In this document: piece after piece, positions 42,711 through 52,318 of the stretch
Position numbering within the stretch: the first letter of the stretch is position 1
Layout: each line of letters opens with the position of its first letter
Source of the DNA: Paenibacillus_AK sp041641375
Lineage (GTDB): Bacteria > Bacillota > Bacilli > Paenibacillales > YIM-B00363
Length of the DNA stretch: 64,000 nucleotides
Reading direction: 5' to 3'
Assembly: GCA_041641375.1 (NCBI GenBank)
Contig: JBEPYM010000003.1
Coordinates: forward strand, 21,294-85,293
Notes under the pieces: model-generated
What the model saw: the letters and a program-made list of their open reading frames with translations, nothing else
Told to the model about the DNA's origin: nothing
The model's database searches: none
Position numbers and translations under genes: made by a program

Positions 42711-43414
42711 TGTTCCCCCTCCTTAATAGAAGCTGCCTGAAAAGCGATGACCAATTTCGCACTCCCTCCTTTACATGCGGTATCTAAGATTAACCACTCC
42801 GCTTCCGTCAAATTCAGATTAATGGAATCAATCGTGCCGTTGGCATCTCGCCTGGACGCATACATCCCTTCCTTATCGTCGTTGGCCATTGACATGAGAT
42901 TCGGATTTTTGGGATTGTCGATCTCTAGGTTCGCTGCAGTCTTCACACCTGCTACCCGAATCGAATTGGCATATAACCTCCGAGATGCCGTTGCTTCATC
43001 CGATAGGTACACCGTTACCTCATCCCCCGCTCGAATACCGCTGGACACTGACTTTACATATTCTCTAGGAATCTGAAAGGTTGATTCTCCTGCACGAGGG
43101 AGCAGCCGATACTTGCTCACCTTCCATCTCAGTAATGGCTCTTCACCGCCAAGCGGAGCTGAAGTTTCCATCCCAACGGCTTCAGACATCTCCGTGATCA
43201 TCTCTTCCGATAAGGCTTTGAGAGGCAAAGAAATGAATTTCAGGTGATTCGAATCCAATAACGTTCCTGTCGGAATAAATTGCTTGGGAACCACGACCTC
43301 TACTGTTTCTTGAAGCTCTATCTGCCTGAGCTGCAGCATATAAACGCCATAAACGAGCAGCCCCGAAATGACCGCCGCAGACAAACTAATTGCCGCCTGT
43401 CTTCTCCGATTCAT
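42707..43414 (-). CDS. CpaB-like Flp pilus assembly protein
   Basis: A 235-residue protein with an N-terminal membrane segment (AAISLSAAVISGLLVYGVYM), and an SAF-type domain (ETVEVVVPKQFIPTGTLL, DSNHLKFISLPLKAL) as in CpaB/RcpC. GGTGAGG lies before ATG at 43414. First gene of the operon; a terminator of the previous operon lies just upstream. Confidence 0.72.
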   Translation of the reverse strand: MNRRRQAAISLSAAVISGLLVYGVYMLQLRQIELQETVEVVVPKQFIPTGTLLDSNHLKFISLPLKALSEEMITEMSEAVGMETSAPLGGEEPLLRWKVSKYRLLPRAGESTFQIPREYVKSVSSGIRAGDEVTVYLSDEATASRRLYANSIRVAGVKTAANLEIDNPKNPNLMSMANDDKEGMYASRRDANGTIDSINLNLTEAEWLILDTACKGGSAKLVIAFQAASIKEGEQ

Positions 43415-43440
43415 TCTCTCAACCTCACCTTGTAAGAAAA

Positions 43441-43489
43441 TAAAAAAAGAACGCAAGCGTAGGAGGTTTCTCCATCGCCTGCGTTCTTC
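43441..43489 (-). terminator. Terminator of the MBL/thioredoxin operon
   Basis: AAGAACGCA-AGCG pairs with CGCC-TGCGTTCTT; A-run at 43442-43448 gives a T-run on the minus strand. Confidence 0.75.
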
Positions 43490-43589
43490 GCAGTGAACAT
43501 ATGCCTATATTGGCTTGTTAAGGCTGACTATATCAAAAGGTTGTACTAGTGTAAAGCCTTTTTTTACATTTTACAGCAGCAATCGCCAA

Positions 43590-44216
43590 TTATCTCACGA
43601 AAGGGTTCTCGCGGCGCTCTTCCCCAATCGTTGTTTCAGGACCGTGTCCGGGCAGGACGATTACGGTTTCCGGTAACGAATACAGCTTTTCTCGAATGGA
43701 TCGATAAAGCTGCTCTTGGTTGCCGCCGGGTAAATCCGTCCGCCCGACTGATCGATGAAAAAGCGCATCCCCGGCGAACAGCAGGTCACCGCATAGAAAG
43801 CTCACGCTTCCTGGGGAATGACCTGGCGTGTGCTTCACTTGGAACGTTTCCCCGATTAGCTCAAGGGATTGGCCATCCGTCAAGTAATGGTCTGGTAAGT
43901 CCGTCGAGATTATCGGAGTAACGTCAGCCCAGCGGCTTGAGCCATTCTTACCCGCATCGGTTAACCAGTCCTTCTCTAAAGGATGAATGTAGACCGGACA
44001 CCCGTAGCGTTTACGGATCGCATCCACACCGCCAATATGATCGAAATGGGCATGCGTTAGCAAAATCGCGTCAACCTTTAGTCCATCCAGCTTGCGCAAC
44101 AACGCCGAATCAGCTGTACCCGGGTCAATCACTACGGCATGCGTGCGCTCCGTATTCACGACAACATAGGCATTCGTCTGTAAGGCACCTAGAGAAAACC
44201 GTTGAAAAGTCAGCAT
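43590..44216 (-). CDS. MBL-fold metallohydrolase (glyoxalase II-like)
   Basis: A 208-residue metallo-beta-lactamase-fold enzyme: THAHFDHIGG (metal HxHxDH), HTPGHSPGSVSF, FAGDALFHRSVGRTD and LPGHGPET. Similar in size to YcbL/YqgX-type hydrolases, which act on hydroxyacyl-thioesters. Follows the thioredoxin-fold gene by 13 bases and ends before a terminator. Confidence 0.9.
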   Translation of the reverse strand: MLTFQRFSLGALQTNAYVVVNTERTHAVVIDPGTADSALLRKLDGLKVDAILLTHAHFDHIGGVDAIRKRYGCPVYIHPLEKDWLTDAGKNGSSRWADVTPIISTDLPDHYLTDGQSLELIGETFQVKHTPGHSPGSVSFLCGDLLFAGDALFHRSVGRTDLPGGNQEQLYRSIREKLYSLPETVIVLPGHGPETTIGEERRENPFVR

Positions 44217-44229
44217 CGCTTCACGGACC

Positions 44230-44796
44230 TCAAACGCCGGACAGAATGTCGCGTATTTCTTGTAAAATAATCGTCTGATAGCCGGTATCTTCTCCGTAAC
44301 GACGTCCCATTTCCTGACGGGCTACCGCGATTTTCTCCTGATAATCCGGCGCTTCACGGTCTGGATTCTCTGCTTTGAACGCATTCATAACTTCCTGAAC
44401 ATGCTTAGGCCGAGCACCCCATTTGCCAAGCAAATGTCCGCCCGTATCCGTGAACAGAACGATCGGAATCGCACGGCCGCCCATTGTTAAGTGCTCATCC
44501 ATAAGGTCCAAGTGCTGCTCCATAATCAGTACCTCTGTGGGTATACCTGCCTTTTCCATCGCTTGGAACACAACCGGAACATTACGCACAACGTCCCCGC
44601 ACCAGTCTGCCGCCAAGATCATGCAACGCAAATCATCACGATTGTTAAGCGAATCGTAAAATTCCTCCAATTCGGCATCATTCCACTGAAACTTCTCTTG
44701 CCAGGAGGTGAAGGTATCCTGGTTTTTGGTCATGCTATCCACAAATTGACGAGGTGTTAAGCCTTGATTTAATTTACTAGCCAGAAGCTTACTCAT
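44230..44796 (-). CDS. Thioredoxin-family protein
   Basis: A 188-residue thioredoxin-fold protein of the type with one cysteine in the active-site region (LAADWCGDVVRNVP) followed by a conserved cis-Pro segment (GGRAIPIVLF). GWGARPKHVQ-like region later. Lacking the second Cys, it may serve as a bacillithiol or other thiol-linked protein rather than a classic disulfide reductase. AAAGGGGATTTAAC precedes ATG. Confidence 0.82.
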   Translation of the reverse strand: MSKLLASKLNQGLTPRQFVDSMTKNQDTFTSWQEKFQWNDAELEEFYDSLNNRDDLRCMILAADWCGDVVRNVPVVFQAMEKAGIPTEVLIMEQHLDLMDEHLTMGGRAIPIVLFTDTGGHLLGKWGARPKHVQEVMNAFKAENPDREAPDYQEKIAVARQEMGRRYGEDTGYQTIILQEIRDILSGV

Positions 44797-44834
44797 GTTA
44801 AATCCCCTTTCTTTTTCGTACTCTATCGTCTATT

Positions 44835-45446
44835 CTAGATGCTTTTGCCACGCTTACGCAAATAAAGGAAGAGAAAATACCCAATTAACAACGCTAACGC
44901 GATTAGAACGATGGGTCGAACATATTCCGAAGCTTTTTCATCGATGGTATCCCAGTTTTCACCGAGCGACTTCCCTAACCAAACGAACAGAATAGACCAT
45001 GGAACCGAAGCTAACGCAGTCAGCCAAGTAAACTTCCATAAGTTCATGCGTGCCATGCCTGCCGGGATGGATACAGCCTGACGCATGACAGGAACGAATC
45101 TCCCCGTGAACACGATGAATGGACCGTATTTCTCAAACCAACTTTCTGCCATATCGAGATGCTTTGCCTTCAGATGTAAGTACTTGCCGAACTTGTCTAG
45201 AAAAGGACGCCCGCCGTAGCGGCCAATAGCATACAACAACCACTGCTGCAGGATCGCTCCAATCGTTCCGCAAATAACAGCGACAACGAATGAAATATCC
45301 CCCTTGTAAACGAGGTAACCGGCAAAACCTAGCACAATTTCACTTGGAATGACTTCGATCGCTAGACCAATGATAATACCCCAATATCCCAAGCTCTCAA
45401 CCCATTGAAGAATTTGGTTCAACCACTCGTGCAATGTATCCATCAT
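44835..45446 (-). CDS. DedA-family membrane protein
   Basis: A 203-residue inner membrane protein with the DedA/SNARE-associated pattern: EVIPSEIVLGFAGYLV, GTIGAILQQWLLYAIGRYGG and TGRFVPVMRQAVSIPAG, then further membrane segments. DedA proteins move undecaprenyl phosphate or act as lipid scramblases. Lies at the head of the leftward group with thioredoxin and MBL. Confidence 0.88.
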   Translation of the reverse strand: MMDTLHEWLNQILQWVESLGYWGIIIGLAIEVIPSEIVLGFAGYLVYKGDISFVVAVICGTIGAILQQWLLYAIGRYGGRPFLDKFGKYLHLKAKHLDMAESWFEKYGPFIVFTGRFVPVMRQAVSIPAGMARMNLWKFTWLTALASVPWSILFVWLGKSLGENWDTIDEKASEYVRPIVLIALALLIGYFLFLYLRKRGKSI

Positions 45447-45614
45447 CGCTTAAACCTGCTTTCTATCACTTAATAACCGTTTCTATTCTAGCACATGGCT
45501 AGACCTCCCTTCCAGTTCAATAGCATAAACAGAAATTACTATAGGCTTGTCATGTGAGGACGGGCCCGCGCATACACTCCGGTAGATGGATAAAGTTGAA
45601 GAGGAGAGAACGGA

Positions 45615-46064
45615 ATGAGTAAAATTGTAATTCTTAGCCGAAAAAAGATTCAGTTTTACACGATTATGGCAGCTATTGTGATTCTGGCCGGTGCATACAT
45701 TGGCTGGCAGCAGACTAAGCCGACGATAGCTCCCGCGAGTGAAACCACTCGAGTAATCCAATTAGTCACGGGGGAATTTACGGCAACCTCGGACAGCGGC
45801 AAAAAGCTGGAGTCTTATCGCTGGGATCCTGGAACGGTTTTCGTCAGAAAAGGTGAGTCAGTAGAGCTTCGCATCTCTGGCATCAATGGGCAATCTCATC
45901 CTTTCGTCATCGAAGGGCTGGGCATTTCAGGTGAGGTACGCAAAGGTAAAACAACGATAGTTCATTTCACGCCAAAGGAAGCGGGCATCTATCCTATCGT
46001 CTGCCAGACTCACAGTGATCCGAAAACAAGTATTCCAATGGTTGGTTATTTAGTCGTACAATAG
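45615..46064 (+). CDS. Cupredoxin-domain protein
   Basis: A 149-residue protein with an N-terminal signal/anchor (YTIMAAIVILAGAYIGW) and a cupredoxin fold: RKGESVELRISGINGQSHPF, then GIYPIVCQTHSDPKTSIPMV with the Cys-His-Met copper ligands. Expected on the outer membrane face, binding copper. GGAGAGAACGG precedes ATG. Confidence 0.85.
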   Translation: MSKIVILSRKKIQFYTIMAAIVILAGAYIGWQQTKPTIAPASETTRVIQLVTGEFTATSDSGKKLESYRWDPGTVFVRKGESVELRISGINGQSHPFVIEGLGISGEVRKGKTTIVHFTPKEAGIYPIVCQTHSDPKTSIPMVGYLVVQ

Positions 46065-46123
46065 CGGGTGACCGCCTTTCTCCCCCCTGCATAGGGTATG
46101 GGAAGAGAGGTTGGTGAGGCCTT

Positions 46124-46435
46124 ATGAAGATGTTTCAAGAAAAGCATTCCGCTCCCCTTCCTACCCCGCGCAGCATCCGAAGGGCTTGCGGCAACGAACT
46201 GTACAGAACGGGTAAAAGATTAAAGCTTCACATACCCGAATCGTTGATGCAGCAGGCCGAGCAGCTATATGTAAGACGTGTCATCGAGAACCTTGCATGG
46301 ATTGTGGAAAACCGCAGTAACCGCAAAGTATTGGCAGATTGGTGGGACGAGGAATTAAGCCAGGAAATCGCAACGCTTTGGAGCGTAGATCGAGCAAAGC
46401 TCATGAAGGCTTTCCGCGATGCCTTCGGGGGTTAA
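46124..46435 (+). CDS. Hypothetical protein, 103 aa
   Basis: Basic N terminus (TPRSIRRACGNELYRTGKRL) then a helical body (LADWWDEELSQEIATLW, ending AFRDAFGG). Ends in a terminator. No family recognised. Confidence 0.6.
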   Translation: MKMFQEKHSAPLPTPRSIRRACGNELYRTGKRLKLHIPESLMQQAEQLYVRRVIENLAWIVENRSNRKVLADWWDEELSQEIATLWSVDRAKLMKAFRDAFGG

Positions 46436-46444
46436 GAGATTAAT

Positions 46445-46488
46445 ATGGAAAAAACGGAGACCGCAAAAAAAGCGTATCTCCGTTTTTT
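46445..46488. terminator. Bidirectional terminator
   Basis: AAAAAACGGAGA pairs with TCTCCGTTTTTT around a 16-base loop; serves convergent genes on both sides. Confidence 0.8.
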
Positions 46489-46508
46489 GTTGTATCCGCT
46501 TTGCTGCA

Positions 46509-46868
46509 TTAACCGATAATTGCGAAGGTTTCCACGCCGGCTGGGATTGTGCGTATACGGAACAAGGTTCCATTACTGCTAAACACTCTGAGCGTGTACG
46601 AAACATTTGTTAGGGTATCGATATTGTTAAAGCGAACGACACCAAAGCGGTCGAAGCTGGCCGTACTGACAATGCGATTGCCTCGGGACAGGCGCGCGAA
46701 GAAGCCTGTTGTATCGAAAGGTACTCCGCTATTCTGCACCCAGACAACTGTAAGGCGATTCAAGATCGGTCCGTTTCTTACGGTGCGAGAAAGTTTGGAA
46801 ACTTTAGTACGAACGATACGGGATCGCTTGGAATCTCCATGAGGAGGTTTAGGACGTTGAACAGCCAT
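46509..46868 (-). CDS. Hypothetical protein, 119 aa
   Basis: A beta-rich, Arg-rich N-terminal protein (KRSRIVRTKVSKLSRTVRNG; NIDTLTNVSYTLRVFSSNG). GGAGTGATTCT precedes ATG. Could be an exported or spore-related small protein; not recognised. Confidence 0.55.
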   Translation of the reverse strand: MAVQRPKPPHGDSKRSRIVRTKVSKLSRTVRNGPILNRLTVVWVQNSGVPFDTTGFFARLSRGNRIVSTASFDRFGVVRFNNIDTLTNVSYTLRVFSSNGTLFRIRTIPAGVETFAIIG

Positions 46869-47001
46869 AGAATCACTCCTTTGTCACTTTGCTTCAATGT
46901 ATGTAACCTCATGGCTTACCATCACGGACAAAGTCCCATTACCACGTCCATTTTTCGACATTACCTCTAATGTCCTCTGATCCTTCTAACCTCGCAGAAC
47001 A

Positions 47002-47033
47002 CAAAAAAACAGGCCGCAGCTTAGGCCTGTTGT
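47002..47033 (-). terminator. Terminator of the PilZ gene
   Basis: ACAGGCC pairs with GGCCTGT; A-run at 47003-47009 provides T residues on the minus strand. Confidence 0.75.
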
Positions 47034-47046
47034 GAGCTTTGTTAGC

Positions 47047-47757
47047 TTAAGAGTGGAATGTTCTTTTTTTCGCTGGAGCAATGCTGCGCAGCTCTGTTTG
47101 CTTCGCAACCTGCTGACGTAAGATTAAAGCCCTAAGCGGTCGGAGCATTTCTGGCTCAAGAACATGCATTTTAGCTCCACAAAGGATCCCCTCTTCTTGT
47201 CGTTCGCGGCGCACGATTTCGAGCTCGCAGCTGAACTCAAGACCAATGTTCACATGCGCCTTCAAGCGTGTATTCTGAGCGAAATGCGGACCATCCATTC
47301 CAGAAAAACCCAAACCAGATACACTAATATCTGTTATTAGCAGCTCTAATGGAGACACTAGATCTATCACTTTGCCCGTCGTCTGAAGCAAATGCATGAT
47401 CCGGACATTACCGGTTATCTCCACACGCGGATTTTCCCGTCGATCAATGAACCTCCGATGCACCTCAGGAGGCTGAAGAAGCGCGATTGCTCCTTCATAT
47501 TTTGCGAAGACAACAGAAGGAAGCGATTGTATGCCTGCCGGGGAATAAATGGTCAGCTTTACCGTCTCGCCTAATTCGAATTGTTCGAATTCATGGAGCT
47601 CGACCTCAAATAACTCACCCTCGACTTGTGTCATCACACCTGTCGTTAAGAAATTTTTGCCTTCTACAACGGTTCGGCAGTGTAGAAGGACATTAAGCGG
47701 AAGCAAGTCCCTCTCTGGATCGGGCCTTACTGATTTGTAATTCCTGTTCTGTGTCAC
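47047..47757 (-). CDS. PilZ-domain c-di-GMP receptor (YcgR-like)
   Basis: About 236 residues. An N-terminal YcgR-N-like part (LPLNVLLHCRTVVEGKNFLT, then FELGETVKLTIYSPAG) precedes a PilZ domain with RRENPRVEI (RxxxR) and ITDISVSGLGFSG (D/NxSxxG). Such receptors slow motility or tune pili on c-di-GMP. GTG at 47757 with AGAGGCGG is favoured. Follows the diguanylate cyclase gene. Confidence 0.85.
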   Translation of the reverse strand: MTQNRNYKSVRPDPERDLLPLNVLLHCRTVVEGKNFLTTGVMTQVEGELFEVELHEFEQFELGETVKLTIYSPAGIQSLPSVVFAKYEGAIALLQPPEVHRRFIDRRENPRVEITGNVRIMHLLQTTGKVIDLVSPLELLITDISVSGLGFSGMDGPHFAQNTRLKAHVNIGLEFSCELEIVRRERQEEGILCGAKMHVLEPEMLRPLRALILRQQVAKQTELRSIAPAKKRTFHS

Positions 47758-47837
47758 TCCCGCCAACCGCCTCTCTATTCCCGCATAACCGAAATCCACA
47801 GATTGAATAGAACAAAAGCAACCTTAGATTCCATGTA

Positions 47838-49502
47838 TCATTGCGCCATAACAACACGATTGCGTCCTTCGTTCTTTGCTTTGTACAAGGATTGATCCGC
47901 GCGCGAGAATATTTCGCGTAAATATTCCTTCGGATCATCGAAGCTTAAATCCATGCTCGTTTCCGCAAAGACGCCCATGCTGATCGTAACATTTACCTTC
48001 TCCTCACCCGTGTCAACCCAATTGTTACCAACAGCGAGCATAATTCTTTCTGCTAGCAGCTCCGACTGTTCACGATTCGAATGCGGCAGGTAAACCGTGA
48101 ATTCTTCTCCGCCGTATCTTGCCAGAATATCCGTTCTCCGAAGCTTAGAACGTACAATATCCGCCGTGCTTCGGATAACCTCATCCCCTACAAGATGTCC
48201 ATATTTATCGTTAATTTGTTTGAAGTGATCAATGTCGAAAAGGAATATAGAGAACGGAATTTGATAGCGCATATTCAACAGCACTTCGTGTTCTAACTGC
48301 TGCATGAGATACCGGCGATTAAAGCATCCTGTTAGACCATCTGTTACTGCCATCTGCTCGAGCTTCTGATTTACCCGGAACAGTTCCTCTTGGATCGTGA
48401 TCAGTTCAAGATTACGCTCATGCAATGCTTCGTTTTTACGATTCATCTCCATCACAAGCTTACGAAGCTCTGTAACATCATGAAAGGTGATAATTCTTCC
48501 GAGCAGCGTTTTACGATCATCTAGGATGGGGGCAATCTGAATGGTGACATGCCGGCCAGCATTTTCCTGCAGTGAAAACTCCATTTGCATCTTCTCGTAA
48601 GGATGATGAAGGTAACGATAAAGAAACTCGTAAACTTCCTCCTGTGCTTGTAACGGAGATAATAGCTTCTCCATTTCGAAAGTCTCGCCTTTGGAGGATT
48701 GTATGAACGGAGATGCTCCTCGGTTAACCTCCAGCACCTTATTGTTCTCATCCACGACGATTATTCCGGTCGTCATATGCTCGAAGATATCCCGTTGAGC
48801 CATACTAAGGATGTCGAAAATCCCGAATCGGTATATCGCCACAACAAAGCATAAATCCGATAGAAGTATGCCTAGCGCCAATAACCCTGGAACAATCGGC
48901 AGCCATTCCGAGAGCAGAACATTTAGGAGTACATCCAATAACCCGAACCCGGTGAGCACGAACATTCCGATTAGGGCAGTTGCAAGCTGTTTACGTTGAT
49001 TAACGGAGCTCACTGTTTTAAGTGAATGGAACATATTCATTAGTGCGGTGAAAAAGTAAGCGAATTGAATGAGCACGAGCAACCAGAACAATGGGCCGTA
49101 TACACGTTCCATATAATTACCGCTTACCGGCGACATAAACAAATAATCGGGGTTCCACATCGCACCAACAACACATAATAAGGCTGGAATAATGTAACCC
49201 AACATACGACCTGCTCTTAACTGGGCAGCTTTACCAGTGAGGAAGTAAACAAAAACGAGCCAACCGGGTCCGAGAAACCCCATCGCAATAAAAGACATAT
49301 TAATGAAAAATAACTGATACTGGGGAAAATCTGTCATATAAACGGCAAACTGGCCAAGCGGCCATAGCATCATTATAAAGTGAAAAGCTAAATACACTTT
49401 GTGAGTTTGAGTGATCCGATTGAAGGCGATTACGCTTACGAATAAAATAAATAAAAGAGCAAATAGAATAAAATCAATCCATTGAATTCCCAAGGCGTTC
49501 AC
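47838..49502 (-). CDS. Membrane diguanylate cyclase with PAS domain
   Basis: A 554-residue protein. Residues 1-225 hold about eight membrane segments of the 7TM histidine-kinase-like type, then a PAS domain (VVDENNKVLEVNRGASP) and a GGDEF domain (~370-550) with YGGEEFTVYLP and an upstream RxxD inhibitory site (RRTD five residues before GGEEF). It makes c-di-GMP and is probably product-inhibited. GTG (49502) or TTG at 49493 start. Sits beside the PilZ receptor. Confidence 0.9.
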   Translation of the reverse strand: MNALGIQWIDFILFALLFILFVSVIAFNRITQTHKVYLAFHFIMMLWPLGQFAVYMTDFPQYQLFFINMSFIAMGFLGPGWLVFVYFLTGKAAQLRAGRMLGYIIPALLCVVGAMWNPDYLFMSPVSGNYMERVYGPLFWLLVLIQFAYFFTALMNMFHSLKTVSSVNQRKQLATALIGMFVLTGFGLLDVLLNVLLSEWLPIVPGLLALGILLSDLCFVVAIYRFGIFDILSMAQRDIFEHMTTGIIVVDENNKVLEVNRGASPFIQSSKGETFEMEKLLSPLQAQEEVYEFLYRYLHHPYEKMQMEFSLQENAGRHVTIQIAPILDDRKTLLGRIITFHDVTELRKLVMEMNRKNEALHERNLELITIQEELFRVNQKLEQMAVTDGLTGCFNRRYLMQQLEHEVLLNMRYQIPFSIFLFDIDHFKQINDKYGHLVGDEVIRSTADIVRSKLRRTDILARYGGEEFTVYLPHSNREQSELLAERIMLAVGNNWVDTGEEKVNVTISMGVFAETSMDLSFDDPKEYLREIFSRADQSLYKAKNEGRNRVVMAQ

Positions 49503-49650
49503 CTTTTCATAAAGGGGGTAAAATCAAATGCGAGGTCGAACTATGTATGATTTTACCATGGTTTCATTTTTTTCGACAGCAAAAAAACAGTTGCATCCAT
49601 CAATTTTATGTATTCTTTAAATGAAAATTATGACTTTTATCCTCTTTTTT

Positions 49651-50841
49651 CTATGACCTTTGGCTTAGCTCAATCATTCCTTTTTCCACAAAAGGGAAAA
49701 CTCCCAATAAATCCCTAAAATTTTCATACTCTCGCTTGAGCTCTTCGCTATCTAAATTTCGTCCTTTCACAGCTCGAATAAGAATATTTTTCGGTGTATG
49801 CTCCAGATCAATAAATTCAAGCAGCTGTGTTCGATATCCCGCCAGCTCCAGAAGGTTAGCTCGAATGGCATCCGTCACTAAGGAAGCAAAACGTTCCTTA
49901 AGGATCCCATGCTTAAGCAGCGGCTTAAGAGTCTGCTGAGACAACTGATTGAACAATTCATGTTGGCAGCAAGGCACTGACAAGATCACACTGGCTCCCC
50001 AGCCAATCGCTTTCAGCAATGCCGCGTCCGTCGCTGTATCACAAGCGTGCAGTGTAACGACCATATCGATATCTGAATGGCCTTCGAAGTTAGCGATATC
50101 GCCTATAAAGAAAGAAAGCTTGTCCCACTCGAGCTCTTCGGCCAACTTAGAGCAGGTTTCAATAACATCCTGCTTAAGATCAAGCCCGATAATTCGGACG
50201 GGAAGCTTCTCTTTAATAGCCAGAAGATGATACATCGCAAAGGTGAGATAGGACTTACCGCAGCCAAAATCAATAATCGTCAATGGCTTATCTTGGGGGA
50301 GGTCCGGGATAACATCGGATACCATCTCAAGAAATCGGTTAATTTGCCGGAACTTATCGTATTTCGCTTTTACAACCCGGCCCTCAGCCGTCATTACTCC
50401 CAGCGAGATGAGAAAAGGAACGGGTTCTCCATCCGGCAGCACGTAGGTTTTGTTGCGATTGTGCTCTTGCGGGGCAGCCGTCTTCGCTTTCGTTGTCGAG
50501 GTGCTCGTAAGGAGTGACAGAGCTCCCTTTTTGCTGACGAGGATTTGTACGTCGGCATCCGGAGTCTTGAACAAAGCTTGCTTGTATCGCTCCATCGCGG
50601 CTAATAACTGCCCCTTCAATAACTCAGCACTCACATTATTATGGTAGACCTTATTATGCTGATAATGTTCGAATTGATAGAACAACCCTGCTTTTAGCTT
50701 AATCGGACGAACCGTCAGCTTACGTGGCGTATCGTCATCCTTACGGCGTGGGGCGCTAAACGAGGCTTGCAGCAGCTGACCCCTTGAGACTGTGTCCTCC
50801 AGAAAATCAAGCCATTCCGTTGGTCTTGCTTTATCGTTCAT
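49651..50841 (-). CDS. SAM-dependent methyltransferase
   Basis: About 396 residues. The Rossmann motif I reads IIDFGCGKSYLTFAMY and motif IV region contains MVVTLHACDTATDAAL. N-terminal 150 residues contain a KGLFYQFEHYQHNK segment. It resembles bacterial class I RNA or small-molecule methyltransferases (Methyltransf_32-type); substrate unknown. ATG at 50841 with AAGGAGAATGCTTA, overlapping the previous stop by one base. Confidence 0.75.
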   Translation of the reverse strand: MNDKARPTEWLDFLEDTVSRGQLLQASFSAPRRKDDDTPRKLTVRPIKLKAGLFYQFEHYQHNKVYHNNVSAELLKGQLLAAMERYKQALFKTPDADVQILVSKKGALSLLTSTSTTKAKTAAPQEHNRNKTYVLPDGEPVPFLISLGVMTAEGRVVKAKYDKFRQINRFLEMVSDVIPDLPQDKPLTIIDFGCGKSYLTFAMYHLLAIKEKLPVRIIGLDLKQDVIETCSKLAEELEWDKLSFFIGDIANFEGHSDIDMVVTLHACDTATDAALLKAIGWGASVILSVPCCQHELFNQLSQQTLKPLLKHGILKERFASLVTDAIRANLLELAGYRTQLLEFIDLEHTPKNILIRAVKGRNLDSEELKREYENFRDLLGVFPFVEKGMIELSQRS

Positions 50842-51500
50842 TAAGCATTCTCCTTCATTAAAACGCTCCATTGCCTGCGACCTTCTTCCATTTCTTCGCG
50901 AGAAAGTCCTCCGGCTTCTAGAGCGGAGTCTTCATAAGCGGAAAGCCTCTTATAGAAGGAATCTCCTTCTTCTGGAGAGACACCTCCCGCCTCCTGCAGC
51001 TCGTATAGCAGATCTTCCGCAGCTGTTAACCGTCCGCTCGATTCGTGCCAATGCCACATAACCCTCAGTGTAACGGTATCTATATGATAGTTGGCCAAAA
51101 CCTCTAACAAGCGATTAATGCGAGCTTGAATATCCCAGCCCTCAATCTCCATATCTTGACGAAGCAAGTAAAGATTTAAACGTAATGCTTTGGAAAGTCG
51201 TGGAACACTCTCCTCTGTTGAGCCGAGATCGGCAAACAGCTCTCCTTCTTCTTGGAGAAATGCCGCAACAACAGCAACCGACTCAGCGTTGGGCGCTCCT
51301 GTCACCGAAAGCATGGACAACAAATCTTCATCGGACAAGCCCATAGCTAGACGGGAGCGCAGCCGCAGCTCCCTTCCTAGAAACTCATCAATGAGATCGA
51401 GCGCTTCCTGTTGCTTATTCTGCTCTCGCAACCCCATTGCTTTACCTAACACAATTCCTGCTTTGGTTAATAGTCTGATTAAGTAATCACGTTCAAACAC
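50841..51500 (-). CDS. DUF6483-family protein
   Basis: About 219 residues, helical, beginning VFERDYLIRLLTKAGIVLGK with GLREQNKQQEALDLIDEFL, the family signature. GTG at 51500 overlaps the upstream hydrolase stop. TPR-like helices later. Function unknown; it co-occurs with other housekeeping genes in this group. Confidence 0.7.
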   Translation of the reverse strand: MFERDYLIRLLTKAGIVLGKAMGLREQNKQQEALDLIDEFLGRELRLRSRLAMGLSDEDLLSMLSVTGAPNAESVAVVAAFLQEEGELFADLGSTEESVPRLSKALRLNLYLLRQDMEIEGWDIQARINRLLEVLANYHIDTVTLRVMWHWHESSGRLTAAEDLLYELQEAGGVSPEEGDSFYKRLSAYEDSALEAGGLSREEMEEGRRQWSVLMKENA

Positions 51501-52299
51501 GCTCCGGCCCCCGATTCTGCTCGAGGAAAGAACCAATTGCTATTGAGAAAGCTTCTGGGTCCTCGATCATTCCCATATGTGCAACTCGGCCGAGCGTAAG
51601 CGCAGTAACGTTATCCTTCGAGACAGGAAATCTTCGCTCCGGAGGGATAACTTCGTCGAGTTCTCCTGCAATCAGGAGGATCGGTTTATCAAGATGCTCT
51701 AGAACATCGGTACGGTCGGGTCTATTCTTCATTCCTAGCGCACAACCAATGGCTCCTTGAGAAGATGTCTTATAGCCAATCTCTTTTGCCTTCTCTAATT
51801 GCTCAGGCATGCTAAGTCTATGAGTCGCTGCGAACAACTTTGGTATCAGTCCATCCACGAAAGAATTAACTCCATTTTCCGCAATCGTCTCCGCCGCCTT
51901 CAATCGATTGGCTTGCGCAGCTTCAGCATCCGGGAGGGAGGTGGAGTGCACCAAGCCCAACGTGAGTATACGTTCAGGATATCGTTCCGCGAACGCTAAG
52001 GCAATGTAACCGCCCAAGGAATGACCGAATAGATTGACTTTAGACAGCTTGAGTTCGTCTAACAATGAGACAATATCGTCCGCTAATACTTCCATTGAAT
52101 AATCGCCCTCATTAGCTGAAGAAGCACCATGTCCACGCAGGTCGACGGCGATCACACGACCACGCGAGGAGAGCAGCGGAATAACTTCATCCCAGTAATG
52201 ATGGCTTCCGCAATAACCGTGCAGCAATACGATCGGCTGACCGCTCCCTGCTTCTACATAGGCGATTTCCATTCCGTTATTGAGACTTATCATCTTCAT
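51493..52299 (-). CDS. Alpha/beta hydrolase
   Basis: A 268-residue hydrolase: oxyanion HGYCGSHHYW, nucleophile elbow GHSLGGYIAL, acid in LIAGELDEVIP and His in RVAHMGMIED. Typical esterase or haloperoxidase-like fold; substrate unknown. It overlaps the DUF6483 gene. Confidence 0.88.
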   Translation of the reverse strand: MKMISLNNGMEIAYVEAGSGQPIVLLHGYCGSHHYWDEVIPLLSSRGRVIAVDLRGHGASSANEGDYSMEVLADDIVSLLDELKLSKVNLFGHSLGGYIALAFAERYPERILTLGLVHSTSLPDAEAAQANRLKAAETIAENGVNSFVDGLIPKLFAATHRLSMPEQLEKAKEIGYKTSSQGAIGCALGMKNRPDRTDVLEHLDKPILLIAGELDEVIPPERRFPVSKDNVTALTLGRVAHMGMIEDPEAFSIAIGSFLEQNRGPERV

Positions 52300-52318
52300 T
52301 TCATTTTCACCCTCTCTT

